A stretch of DNA of 64,000 bases from Blastocatellia bacterium (GTDB lineage: Bacteria; Acidobacteriota; Blastocatellia; Pyrinomonadales; Pyrinomonadaceae). The notes beneath the pieces were generated by a model. That model saw only the letters and a program-made list of their open reading frames with translations. It had not been told where the DNA came from and made no database searches. Both the position numbers and the translations under genes were made by a program. The stretch lies in the NCBI GenBank assembly GCA_016789265.1, contig JAEUQK010000012.1, forward strand, positions 1 through 64,000. The letters are read 5' to 3'. This document shows positions 28,077-35,505 of this stretch, piece after piece. Each line of letters begins with the position of its first letter. Within the stretch, counting starts at the first letter, position 1.

Positions 28077-28553
28077 ATGGCTTCGGACAGAAATTCTCGT
28101 AGTTGGAACTGGAGTTGGGGCGGGATCGTTTTGGTCGTGCTTGTGATATTGGCGGCGATACAACTAGTCCGTGTTAATCCACCGGACGATAGAACGAATG
28201 GCCGTGAAGGAAAGAATATCTTGTGGACCAATGGTACGGTGATCAGTGGAACGATCGAGGTAGAAGCCGTCGGTTATCTAACGTATCCCCTTAATCTGAA
28301 CAAGAGGGTCACTCTCAATGGCTTCTTTACGACCGGTGATAGTTCAAAACGGCTGGCCTGTTCGATCATAGCTGCATCCGAACTTAATGCATGGAAGGCG
28401 GGCAAAACCGTCCCAATTCTCAACACGACAGGGCCTGTGCCGAGAGGGTTCATAAAACGCGTTTTAGAACCCGGATATTACACGCTTATCATCGATAATC
28501 GAACGAACAATGAAAAGATCCAGATAGTCGAGTCGCATTTCGAGGTCAATTAG
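28077..28553 (+). CDS. Membrane-anchored hypothetical protein
   Basis: The 158-residue product has a short basic/aromatic N-terminus, one transmembrane helix (residues ~15-32, GGIVLVVLVILAAIQLV) and an extracytoplasmic beta-rich domain. That domain includes VTLNGFFTTGDSSKRLACSIIAASELNAWKAGK and LEPGYYTLIIDNRTNNEKIQIVESHFEV, similar in style to domains that shield or sense at the membrane. No family is recognised. No clear ribosome-binding site precedes the ATG. Confidence 0.65.
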   Translation: MASDRNSRSWNWSWGGIVLVVLVILAAIQLVRVNPPDDRTNGREGKNILWTNGTVISGTIEVEAVGYLTYPLNLNKRVTLNGFFTTGDSSKRLACSIIAASELNAWKAGKTVPILNTTGPVPRGFIKRVLEPGYYTLIIDNRTNNEKIQIVESHFEVN

Positions 28554-28555
28554 TC

Positions 28556-28966
28556 TTATGTTTCGACTGAGTGTGTTTTTACTCCGGCAAACATTCCATC
28601 ATTTGTCTTGCCGATAATGTAGATGTCTATCCTGATCTTGCCCACCCGGATCACTTTTAGATCCATTAGGTATTTTTCAAATACCGACCGCAGTTTTTCG
28701 TATCGTTGTATTCGCCTTCGATCGCTCTCCCCGTGCCATTCTTTAGGTCTTGTAAGTCGGTCGAACACATCAGACGCTCCTGTTATCTCGACGGGAGTGA
28801 CCTTGTCCGCTTTTACCAATTTACGAAATGACGAATCGGTCAATTCGCGGTTCAATTCAAACTTGACAGTCTCAAATCCGGCGTCGGTTTCGCTGACGTA
28901 GATCAGCCCTGCACAGGCATTGTCAATTTGTTTTAGTATCTCTTCGATCGTGGTTTTGCTTTTCAT
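28556..28966 (-). CDS. Nuclease A inhibitor-like (NuiA-like) protein
   Basis: The 136-residue product starts TTIEEILKQIDNACAGLIYVSETDAGFETVKFEL. The order of an amphipathic helix, then LIYVSETDAGFE, recalls the NuiA family that blocks the Anabaena non-specific nuclease. The rest includes KVTPVEITGASDVFDRLTRPKEWHGESDRRRIQRYEKLRSVFEKYLMDLKVIRVG, also like NuiA. ATG 28966 is preferred to the TTG one codon upstream. No matching nuclease is adjacent. Convergent with the preceding gene, two bases apart. Confidence 0.7.
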   Translation of the reverse strand: MKSKTTIEEILKQIDNACAGLIYVSETDAGFETVKFELNRELTDSSFRKLVKADKVTPVEITGASDVFDRLTRPKEWHGESDRRRIQRYEKLRSVFEKYLMDLKVIRVGKIRIDIYIIGKTNDGMFAGVKTHSVET

Positions 28967-29193
28967 CAAAATTCTTTCACGTTTTCGACTGATCTTGCCC
29001 AGTTCACCGACTGTAAATTAACATTTTTATGGTGCTGAATTCGCTCCAAATTATTGATGCAAAAAGGCTTGTTAACAATTATTTAATAGCCGGATTTTTC
29101 TGTGGATTTCTCCTTGCAAAGCCTATATCCGTGTGCTAATCTGACCTCCGCTTTTGAAACTGTAGCCCTTGTAAAGCATTGAAAATAAATAAC

Positions 29194-29210
29194 TTAAAGT
29201 GACACTTTAA
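29194..29210. promoter_or_regulatory. 17-bp perfect palindrome upstream of dnaA
   Basis: TTAAAGTG and CACTTTAA flank one central A. It lies 13 bases before the first DnaA box of the upstream cluster and about 190 bases before the dnaA promoter. It is probably the binding site of a dimeric regulator of dnaA or of the origin. Confidence 0.5.
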
Positions 29211-29361
29211 CAAAGCTTGGTGTTTCCACAGGCTTGTGGAAATTTCTGTGGAAAATAAGCCTGTCCCCTATTTTCATTGCTCAAAGTATTACTGTGTTCA
29301 AAGTGTGTTCAGGCCGTGGGAATAGGTCTCTCGACTATCTCAAAAGGAATCACAGGGCCTG

Positions 29362-29389
29362 TTGAAAACTGAGCATACATTGCTATTCA
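29362..29389 (+). promoter_or_regulatory. Predicted dnaA promoter
   Basis: TTGAAA (29362-29367) and an extended minus-10 TGCTATTCA (TATTCA at 29384-29389) are 16 bases apart. Transcription would begin about 20 bases before the GTG start of dnaA, leaving room for the GGAG ribosome-binding site. Confidence 0.5.
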
Positions 29390-29417
29390 TTAGACCATTT
29401 TTTGGAGTCTTTTTCTC

Positions 29418-30830
29418 GTGAACTCATCGCTTAGAACGACCAGCGTTTGGAATGACATTCTCGCGTTTCTTGAACGTCGGCTCAATAAGAATATTTTCGA
29501 TTCGTGGTTCCGCCCCATTCAGTTCGTGGAACTCAACGATGATTCTTCGATCCTCACGCTGAGAGCAGGACAGGTAACGATCGATTGGGTATCGCTGTAT
29601 TATGCACCGCTGCTTGCGCAGACATTAGCTGAGTTCGGGTTAAGGGACTGCCGGATCGAATGGGAAGTTGATGAGGCGGCCCAAGCAGCAAACGACAGTG
29701 ACGACGAAACAGATCCCGAACTCTATTTCGAAGTGCATAAGCCTGCTGCACCGGTTCAATTCAGCCGGTCTAACTCAACTCCTAGCTTTGTCGATATCGA
29801 ACCAGTAGAGAGTTCACTCAATCAGAAATACACATTCGAAAAGTTCGTTGTGGGTACAAGCAACCAGTTTGCCCATGCGGCGTCGCTCGCGGTTGCAGAA
29901 GCGCCTGGTAAAGCGTACAACCCTCTATTTCTTTATGGCGGTGTCGGATTAGGCAAAACGCATCTAATGCACGCGATAGGGCACGATATAAAACAAAAGA
30001 ATCGCCATCTTCGTGTTTCGTATATCACTTCCGAGAAGTTCATGAACGAACTTATTAACGCTATCCGATACGACAAGACACAATCGTTTCGCGACAAGTA
30101 CCGTTCGATCGACGTTCTTTTGATGGACGATGTTCAGTTTATGGCCGGTAAAGAAAGAACTCAGGAAGAGTTCTTTCACACGTTCAATGCCCTGTACAAC
30201 AACCAGAAACAGATAGTCGTATCAAGCGATTGTCCTCCGCGTGAGATACCGACGCTCGAGGAACGGCTGCACTCAAGATTCGAATGGGGGCTGATCGCTG
30301 ACATTGAGCCGCCGGACCTGGAAACCAAGGTAGCTATTTTGAAAAGGAAGGCTGATCTGGACGGAATAGAATTGCCTGACGAGATCGCTATCTTCATTGC
30401 GAGCAAGATAAAGAGCAATGTGCGTGAGTTGGAAGGCTCGCTTGTTCGGCTCGTAGCTATATCATCCTTGCGAGGCACACCAATTTCACGAATGCTTGCT
30501 CAGGAAGCGATGAAGAATATAATCGATGCCGAGCGGCCCGAAGGACTGACGATGGAACGCATCGCACGCGTGGTGGCGTCACACTACAAGTTGTCGGTAG
30601 ATGAAATGAAGTCTAAGAACAACAGTCGTGCTGTTGCCATGCCGCGTCAGGTGGCAATGTATCTTTGCAAACGCCTTACTAAGCACAGTTTTCCGGAGAT
30701 CGGAAGAGAATTTGGGGGAAAGCATCATACGACCGTTATGCATTCGGTTGACAAGATCGATGCTCTGGCTAAGGAAGACCGCAATTTCCACAAGCAAGTC
30801 AATGAGTTCATTGACGAATTATGCAATTAA
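29418..30830 (+). CDS. dnaA: Chromosomal replication initiator DnaA
   Basis: The 470-residue product has domain I (WNDILAFLERRLNKNIFDSWFRPI), a short acidic linker, and the AAA+ core with Walker A GGVGLGKT at residues 174-181 and Walker B LLMDDVQF. Sensor motifs follow. The C-terminal helix-turn-helix has the signature of DnaA-box recognition (MPRQVAMYLCKRLTKHSFPEIGREFGGKHHTTVMHSVDKI). It starts with GTG, 11 bases after GGAG. DnaA binds boxes flanking this gene, opens the origin and probably represses itself. dnaN lies downstream. Confidence 0.98.
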   Translation: MNSSLRTTSVWNDILAFLERRLNKNIFDSWFRPIQFVELNDDSSILTLRAGQVTIDWVSLYYAPLLAQTLAEFGLRDCRIEWEVDEAAQAANDSDDETDPELYFEVHKPAAPVQFSRSNSTPSFVDIEPVESSLNQKYTFEKFVVGTSNQFAHAASLAVAEAPGKAYNPLFLYGGVGLGKTHLMHAIGHDIKQKNRHLRVSYITSEKFMNELINAIRYDKTQSFRDKYRSIDVLLMDDVQFMAGKERTQEEFFHTFNALYNNQKQIVVSSDCPPREIPTLEERLHSRFEWGLIADIEPPDLETKVAILKRKADLDGIELPDEIAIFIASKIKSNVRELEGSLVRLVAISSLRGTPISRMLAQEAMKNIIDAERPEGLTMERIARVVASHYKLSVDEMKSKNNSRAVAMPRQVAMYLCKRLTKHSFPEIGREFGGKHHTTVMHSVDKIDALAKEDRNFHKQVNEFIDELCN

Positions 30831-31211
30831 ATAAAGGTTTTCAACGTAAAATGGCAGAAAAAGATATCCACATCCGTTTCCGTGACTATGTTTCCGTAAA
30901 CCTACTATTTGCAGCACTTGACAAGAGTTTTCCACATTTCCGAAACGTTAACGGATCGGAAACTGTGAACGGAAGTGGAAATCAGGACCACGAAGAGATT
31001 TTCCTCAAACTAAAGGCGTTTTCCACAAACTTTCCACATATTGTTGTGGACGAGAAAACGCCCATTTTGTAAGGTTTTTGTTCGGTTTTGCACATTTACA
31101 CAGGCCCTATTACTAATACTAGATTTAAATCATATGATTTCTGTTTTTAGTAATAGCAAACGGTTCGTAGGACCGATCCAAAGGTGACAGATCAGGAGCG
31201 AGTTTTAAGAA
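30831..31211. other. dnaA-dnaN intergenic region with DnaA boxes and A/T-rich element (probable oriC)
   Basis: Five DnaA-like boxes are visible: 30864-30872 (ATATCCACA), 30928-30936 (TTTTCCACA), 31019-31027 (TTTTCCACA), 31030-31038 (CTTTCCACA) and a reverse box at 31044-31052. An A/T-rich stretch at about 31108-31160, with ACTAATACTAG, could be the unwinding element. An 83-codon frame crosses the region but has no ribosome-binding site and is judged spurious. Confidence 0.7.
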
Positions 31212-32411
31212 ATGGAATTCAGCATTAAGCAGAGTATCTTGAAGGAAGAGTTGGGTTACATCCAGGGCGTTGTGGAACGTAAAAGCACTATCCCGGTGCT
31301 TTCGAATATTCTGATCGAGAGTCTGGGCGAAGGGTCGATCCGTATCGTCGGTACCGATCTTGACGTTACGATCCGCTGCGATGCCGAGGCAGACATCAAA
31401 AAGCCCGGTGCGATGTGCGTTCAGGCTCGTAAACTCTTCGACATCGTTCGGACCTTAAGCGACGGCGACGTTCATTTCAAAAAGGAAGAGAACGAGTGGG
31501 TCGAGATGAAAGCGGGCCGTGCGAAATTTCGACTCGCCGGAGTCAATAAAGAGCAATATCCTGAGATCCCGATCTTCAAATCTGCGCCGATGAAGTTATC
31601 AGCGGACGTGTTCAATTACTTCATTCAGAACACTGCGTTTGCTATTACGAACGAGACAAGCCGCTTTACGTTGAGCGGCGCTAAGTTCGTCATCGATGGT
31701 GAAAAGGCACGTATGGTGACGACCGATGGTCACAGGCTAGCGTTCATCGAGAAAACGCTTGATGCGAAAACCGATGCAAAGATGGACGCTCTGATACCGA
31801 AGAAGGCATTGCTCGAACTCGTGAAGATATCGCGAAGCGAATCAGGTGATGTTTCATTTGGCGAGGACCAGAACCACATTTATTTCGAAACCGGCGGCCG
31901 ACTCCTGATAACCCGTAAGTTGACCGGCAACTTTCCAAACTACGAAATGGTCATGCCTAAGGACAACGACAAAAAGGTCGTCTTTGACCTTTCAGATATG
32001 AAGAATGCGGTCCGACGCATTTCTCTGATGGCAGACGAACGCAATCGTTCGATCCGCGTCACCGTCCGCGATGGCGAAGTTGAGGTGACAGCACAGTCGA
32101 GTGAAGAAGGTGAGGGAGCAGAGGTTGTACCGGCGGACTACACTGGCGAAGAGGTGATGCTCGGATTCAATCACCAGTATCTGCAGGAGTTTCTTAATAA
32201 CGTAGGTGCTTTGGAATCAGCTTCCGTTTCAGATGCTGCCGAAGAAGGTGAATCAAATGGCGAGGGTGCAGCAACTGCACGTGCAAAAGATACAGGGACG
32301 CCAACCCGTATCTCATTTGAATTCAAAGATTCGAACGCCGCTACCCAGATCCGCATCGACGGCGAAACCGCATACGATTACAAATACATCGTCATGCCGC
32401 TGAGGATATGA
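31212..32411 (+). CDS. dnaN: DNA polymerase III beta sliding clamp
   Basis: The 399-residue product shows the three-domain clamp sequence: MEFSIKQSILKEELGYIQGVVERKSTIPVLSNILIES at the N-terminus, the central FAITNETSRFTLSGAKFVIDG and MVTTDGHRLA, and the C-terminal end YKYIVMPLRI, close to the usual MPMRL. An acidic Glu/Gly/Ala insert near residues 338-360 (SVSDAAEEGESNGEGAATAR) makes it slightly longer than most clamps (about 370). The clamp tethers polymerase III and repair enzymes to DNA. Confidence 0.98.
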   Translation: MEFSIKQSILKEELGYIQGVVERKSTIPVLSNILIESLGEGSIRIVGTDLDVTIRCDAEADIKKPGAMCVQARKLFDIVRTLSDGDVHFKKEENEWVEMKAGRAKFRLAGVNKEQYPEIPIFKSAPMKLSADVFNYFIQNTAFAITNETSRFTLSGAKFVIDGEKARMVTTDGHRLAFIEKTLDAKTDAKMDALIPKKALLELVKISRSESGDVSFGEDQNHIYFETGGRLLITRKLTGNFPNYEMVMPKDNDKKVVFDLSDMKNAVRRISLMADERNRSIRVTVRDGEVEVTAQSSEEGEGAEVVPADYTGEEVMLGFNHQYLQEFLNNVGALESASVSDAAEEGESNGEGAATARAKDTGTPTRISFEFKDSNAATQIRIDGETAYDYKYIVMPLRI

Positions 32412-32576
32412 TGAAAATTGTGATCTCTTCGCGATAACCGTTTGGTTCAAATGAATAGGTTCTTGTTGATAGGCGAGGCAAAGTGCCTCGCTTTATCATT
32501 TGATCATCTTCAATCGCAATTTTCACGGAGCCATTTCGTTCACTCTATACCGACGCGTTTCGGCAGGGAGAAAGTT

Positions 32577-33011
32577 ATGGAGAAGTTGGTTTATTTTGCG
32601 ATCCTGATCTTGGTCTATTGTCCGTCGATGGCTAACATCTTCGGCCAGTCGGCAGGTGCACCGAGGATCTATGAGGTCGAGTTTGTGAACGGCGTCTATT
32701 ACGACAAAGGCGATGTTTTTCTTCCCTCGCCGTGCCCGCGTGACGTTCCTCAAGGCGTTTGCGGCAATAGTAATTCCAAGGGTTACTACATAAATGGAAA
32801 GAAGGGAGACCGGATCTCGATACGTCTTATGTCAAACAAACAGAAGGCGGTATTTTCAATTTTTTATCCGGATCACGATATTTTCGTCAATGGCTCTGCG
32901 GTAACTTCTTGGATCGGAACGCTACCGGCAGACGGCAGTTACTGGATCAATGTCTATACAAATACAGGATCGACGCCCTTTTCCCTCCAGATCTCCAGAC
33001 GAAGACGATAA
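32577..33011 (+). CDS. Secreted hypothetical protein
   Basis: The 144-residue product has a signal peptide (KLVYFAILILVYCPSMANIFGQ) and a beta-rich domain with one Cys pair (SPCPRDVPQGVCGNS) and a C-terminal segment WIGTLPADGSYWINVYTNTGSTPFSLQISRRRR. The latter resembles the pre-peptidase C-terminal/PKD-like sandwich that binds surfaces. ATG 32577 is set by GGGAGAAAG just upstream; the longer frame from 32442 lacks a site. A strong terminator follows. Confidence 0.72.
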   Translation: MEKLVYFAILILVYCPSMANIFGQSAGAPRIYEVEFVNGVYYDKGDVFLPSPCPRDVPQGVCGNSNSKGYYINGKKGDRISIRLMSNKQKAVFSIFYPDHDIFVNGSAVTSWIGTLPADGSYWINVYTNTGSTPFSLQISRRRR

Positions 33012-33033
33012 GAACGATTTAGGCACGAACAAA

Positions 33034-33060
33034 AAAGGCCGGGGAATTTTCCCGGCCTTT
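33034..33060. terminator. Bidirectional terminator between two convergent genes
   Basis: GGCCGGG pairs with CCCGGCC. A-run and T-run flanks (AAAAAA before, TTT after) make it active on both strands, ending the secreted-protein gene and the PDZ gene. Confidence 0.8.
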
Positions 33061-33080
33061 CAGTCGACGCTTACTCAGTT

Positions 33081-34070
33081 CTATACGATACGTCCCGGAA
33101 CGAGAAGCTGATTCAAAGGCATCGGTGCGTTAGGAGTCCCTGGACGCATGAGCCGGTAAACTCCGGGTGTCTTTTGTGTTCCCGGTGCATCAGGGGCATC
33201 CGGGAATTCGAAGAACTGGTTAAAACCTCCCTTGGCTTCTTCAGGCGTGACCTTTACGGTTTGACGATTGCGGTCCCTTACGATAACAAGAGTTATGTCA
33301 CCTTCTTTCTTGGCTGCGATCGCACGCACAAGGTCAAGTTCGCCTTTCACGGGCTTGCCGTCAGCCTCTACAACGATATCGCCGGCTTTAAGATTAGCTT
33401 TGGCTGCAGGCGAATCTTCTCTAACACTATTGATCAATGCACCGCCGTCAACACCGAAGTGTTTTGCAAGCTGTTCTGTAAGCGGAGTCAATCCGACACC
33501 GATCTGCCTCCGATTGCCAAATGCGAAAACGAACGGTTCGCCCGGTTTTCCAGGCGCCATCGGGGCGCGTGGAAGTTTCTCAAGATCCGGCATATCCATT
33601 TTCTCGAACCCTTCGGGGAACTTAAACGCACCCTCGCCAAACTTCGGTTCCGGACGCTTACCGATAGTGGCGTTCAGTTCACGCTCATTCCCGCCGCGAA
33701 GAACGACTATCTTTGCGGTATGGTCGGGAGCGATCTCGCTGATCAAACGCGTTAGCTTTCTAGAACTGGTTATCTCTTCGCCGTTGACCTTTACGATCAC
33801 GTCGCCTTCCTGAAAATTGGCCGCTTGTGCCGGAGAATTTTCCATCACTTTAGCTACCGCAACGCCGCGAACATCGCGCAGGCCCAACTTTGCAAAGTTT
33901 TCCTTTGTAACTTCTTCGGTCTGGACTCCAAGGTAACCCCCGTCGTCTCCTCCGAATGAAAACGAAAACACGCGAGGAGCCTCTTTTGGAGCGGGAGGTG
34001 GTGTCTGAGCGATAACGGCTACGCCGCCAATGATGAACACGAACGATATAACTAATGCCTTATATACCAT
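33081..34070 (-). CDS. Secreted protein with two PDZ domains
   Basis: The 329-residue product has a signal peptide (LVISFVFIIGGVAVIAQ) and two PDZ domains. The first is at ~45-130 (GYLGVQTEEVTKENFAKLGLRDVRGVAVAKVMENSPAQAANFQEGDVIVKVNGEEI), the second at ~185-270 (IGVGLTPLTEQLAKHFGVDGGALINSVREDSPAAKANLKAGDIVVEADGKPV). No serine protease domain is present, so it is not a complete HtrA. It may act as a periplasmic adaptor or chaperone. Start 34070 has GGAGG four bases upstream. Confidence 0.88.
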   Translation of the reverse strand: MVYKALVISFVFIIGGVAVIAQTPPPAPKEAPRVFSFSFGGDDGGYLGVQTEEVTKENFAKLGLRDVRGVAVAKVMENSPAQAANFQEGDVIVKVNGEEITSSRKLTRLISEIAPDHTAKIVVLRGGNERELNATIGKRPEPKFGEGAFKFPEGFEKMDMPDLEKLPRAPMAPGKPGEPFVFAFGNRRQIGVGLTPLTEQLAKHFGVDGGALINSVREDSPAAKANLKAGDIVVEADGKPVKGELDLVRAIAAKKEGDITLVIVRDRNRQTVKVTPEEAKGGFNQFFEFPDAPDAPGTQKTPGVYRLMRPGTPNAPMPLNQLLVPGRIV

Positions 34071-34250
34071 AGGACCTCCAACAAAATACGATCTCAAATT
34101 ATTTGGTTGCTATTAGTAATCCAAGTGGTTGCCTCGACCAAAACTCCGCGCTGAACACGGAGATTTTGCGACACACCACTTCCCGGTAAGCAAGAAATGC
34201 CTGAGAATAAGACGATTTACGAAGCCTGCGGTTACAAAAATCTGTCTGAA

Positions 34251-35450
34251 TTATCGCAGCTTGGCAAGGCGTTCTGCTGCGGCTTCAAGAGTTTCATCCT
34301 TTTTGCAAAAACAAAAACGCACCAACTGTGATCCCATCGATGGTTCGTGATAGAACGAGGATCCGGGAACCACAGCAACGCCTATTCCGCGGATAAGATG
34401 CTTCGTAAATTCGATGTCATTCGGAAAGCCAAACTCAGATATGTCAGCCATCACGTAATATGCGCCTTCGGGATAGTCGCATTTGAAACCCGTTTCGCGC
34501 AGAACGTTGACGATGAAATTTCTCTTACGCAGGTATTCTTTTTGAAGTTCAACGTAATAGCCCGGAGGCAGGCTCATTGCGTACGCACCTGCATGTTGAA
34601 GCGGATTGGCTGCACCGACGGTTAGAAAATCATGGACCTTTCTAATTGCAGATGTGATATCTGGAGCAGCGATACAATAACCGACGCGCCAACCGGTAAC
34701 AGAGTAGGTCTTGGAGAGTGAATTGACGATGACGGTCCGGTCGCGCATACCTTCGATAGTGGCCATCGAAATGTGTTCAAGCGGGTCGCCGTCCTCTTCT
34801 GCACTGTACGTTATGTGTTCATAGATCTCGTCGGTAAAGCATAGTGCCTGATGTTCTTTGCACAGATCGGCGATGAACTCAAGTTCGTCTCGAGTGAACA
34901 CTTTTCCTGTCGGATTATTCGGATTGCAGATTATGATCGCCTTGGTCCGCTCGCTAAAAGCCGACTTTAGTTCTTCCCGGTCAAATACAAATCCGTTATC
35001 AGTACGATAGAGAGGAACATGAACCGGGGTGGCATCCGAAAGGATCGCATCTGGTGCGTAGTTCTCGTAGAACGGTTCGAAGACGACAACCTCGTCTCCG
35101 GGATCGACCGTTGCCATCATTGCCGCGATCATACCTTCTGTCGAACCACATGTGACCGTGATCTCTGATTCAGGGTCGATATCTAAGCCGAGATACCACA
35201 TTGTCTTTTTCGCGATGGCGTCGCGAAATTCCTTTACGCCCCAGGTTACGGCATATTGATTGTGGTCAGCGGCGATGGCCTCTTGCGCTTTTCTCTTGAT
35301 GTCTTCGGGAGCAGCCCAGTCAGGAAAGCCTTGTCCTAGATTTACCGCGCCATGTTTTACGGCCTCACGGCTCATTTCACGGATCACTGATTCGGTGAAT
35401 GACGCCGCTTTACGCGAAATCCTTGTTTTTGAGATAGAAGTTTGAGACAT
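34251..35450 (-). CDS. PLP-dependent aminotransferase, class I/II
   Basis: The 399-residue product is a fold-type I aminotransferase. The pyridoxal-binding Lys is in NSLSKTYSVTGWRVGYC. The N-terminus has LGQGFPDWAAPEDIKRKAQEAI and the phosphate loop CGSTEGMIAAM, and the conserved ICNPNNPTGKVFTRDEL is present. Sequence style matches kynurenine/methionine aminotransferases (KAT/YbdL type), using glutamate or 2-oxo acids. ATG 35450 is taken as the start because the product then begins just before the conserved TSISKTRISRKA segment. Confidence 0.9.
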   Translation of the reverse strand: MSQTSISKTRISRKAASFTESVIREMSREAVKHGAVNLGQGFPDWAAPEDIKRKAQEAIAADHNQYAVTWGVKEFRDAIAKKTMWYLGLDIDPESEITVTCGSTEGMIAAMMATVDPGDEVVVFEPFYENYAPDAILSDATPVHVPLYRTDNGFVFDREELKSAFSERTKAIIICNPNNPTGKVFTRDELEFIADLCKEHQALCFTDEIYEHITYSAEEDGDPLEHISMATIEGMRDRTVIVNSLSKTYSVTGWRVGYCIAAPDITSAIRKVHDFLTVGAANPLQHAGAYAMSLPPGYYVELQKEYLRKRNFIVNVLRETGFKCDYPEGAYYVMADISEFGFPNDIEFTKHLIRGIGVAVVPGSSFYHEPSMGSQLVRFCFCKKDETLEAAAERLAKLR

Positions 35451-35505
35451 ATCGAGATTTAACCATAAACTGTTCAGTTTATGCGATATAAGTAAAACAG
35501 ACAGG

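Larger units (their letters stand above)
28967..29417. other. 451-base region upstream of dnaA with DnaA boxes
   Basis: No gene is seen. TTTCCACA-type DnaA boxes lie at 29223-29231, 29234-29242 (reverse) and 29246-29254 (reverse), with a further CTGTGGAT at about 29100. There is a 17-bp palindrome at 29194-29210, a TTGTTAACAA palindrome near 29070, and a plausible dnaA promoter. The region is A/T-rich relative to its neighbours. Confidence 0.65.

Noticed and set aside
30821..31072. 83-codon plus-strand frame after dnaA
   Set aside because: It overlaps the dnaA end, has no ribosome-binding site and contains the DnaA-box cluster; it reads as origin DNA, not protein.
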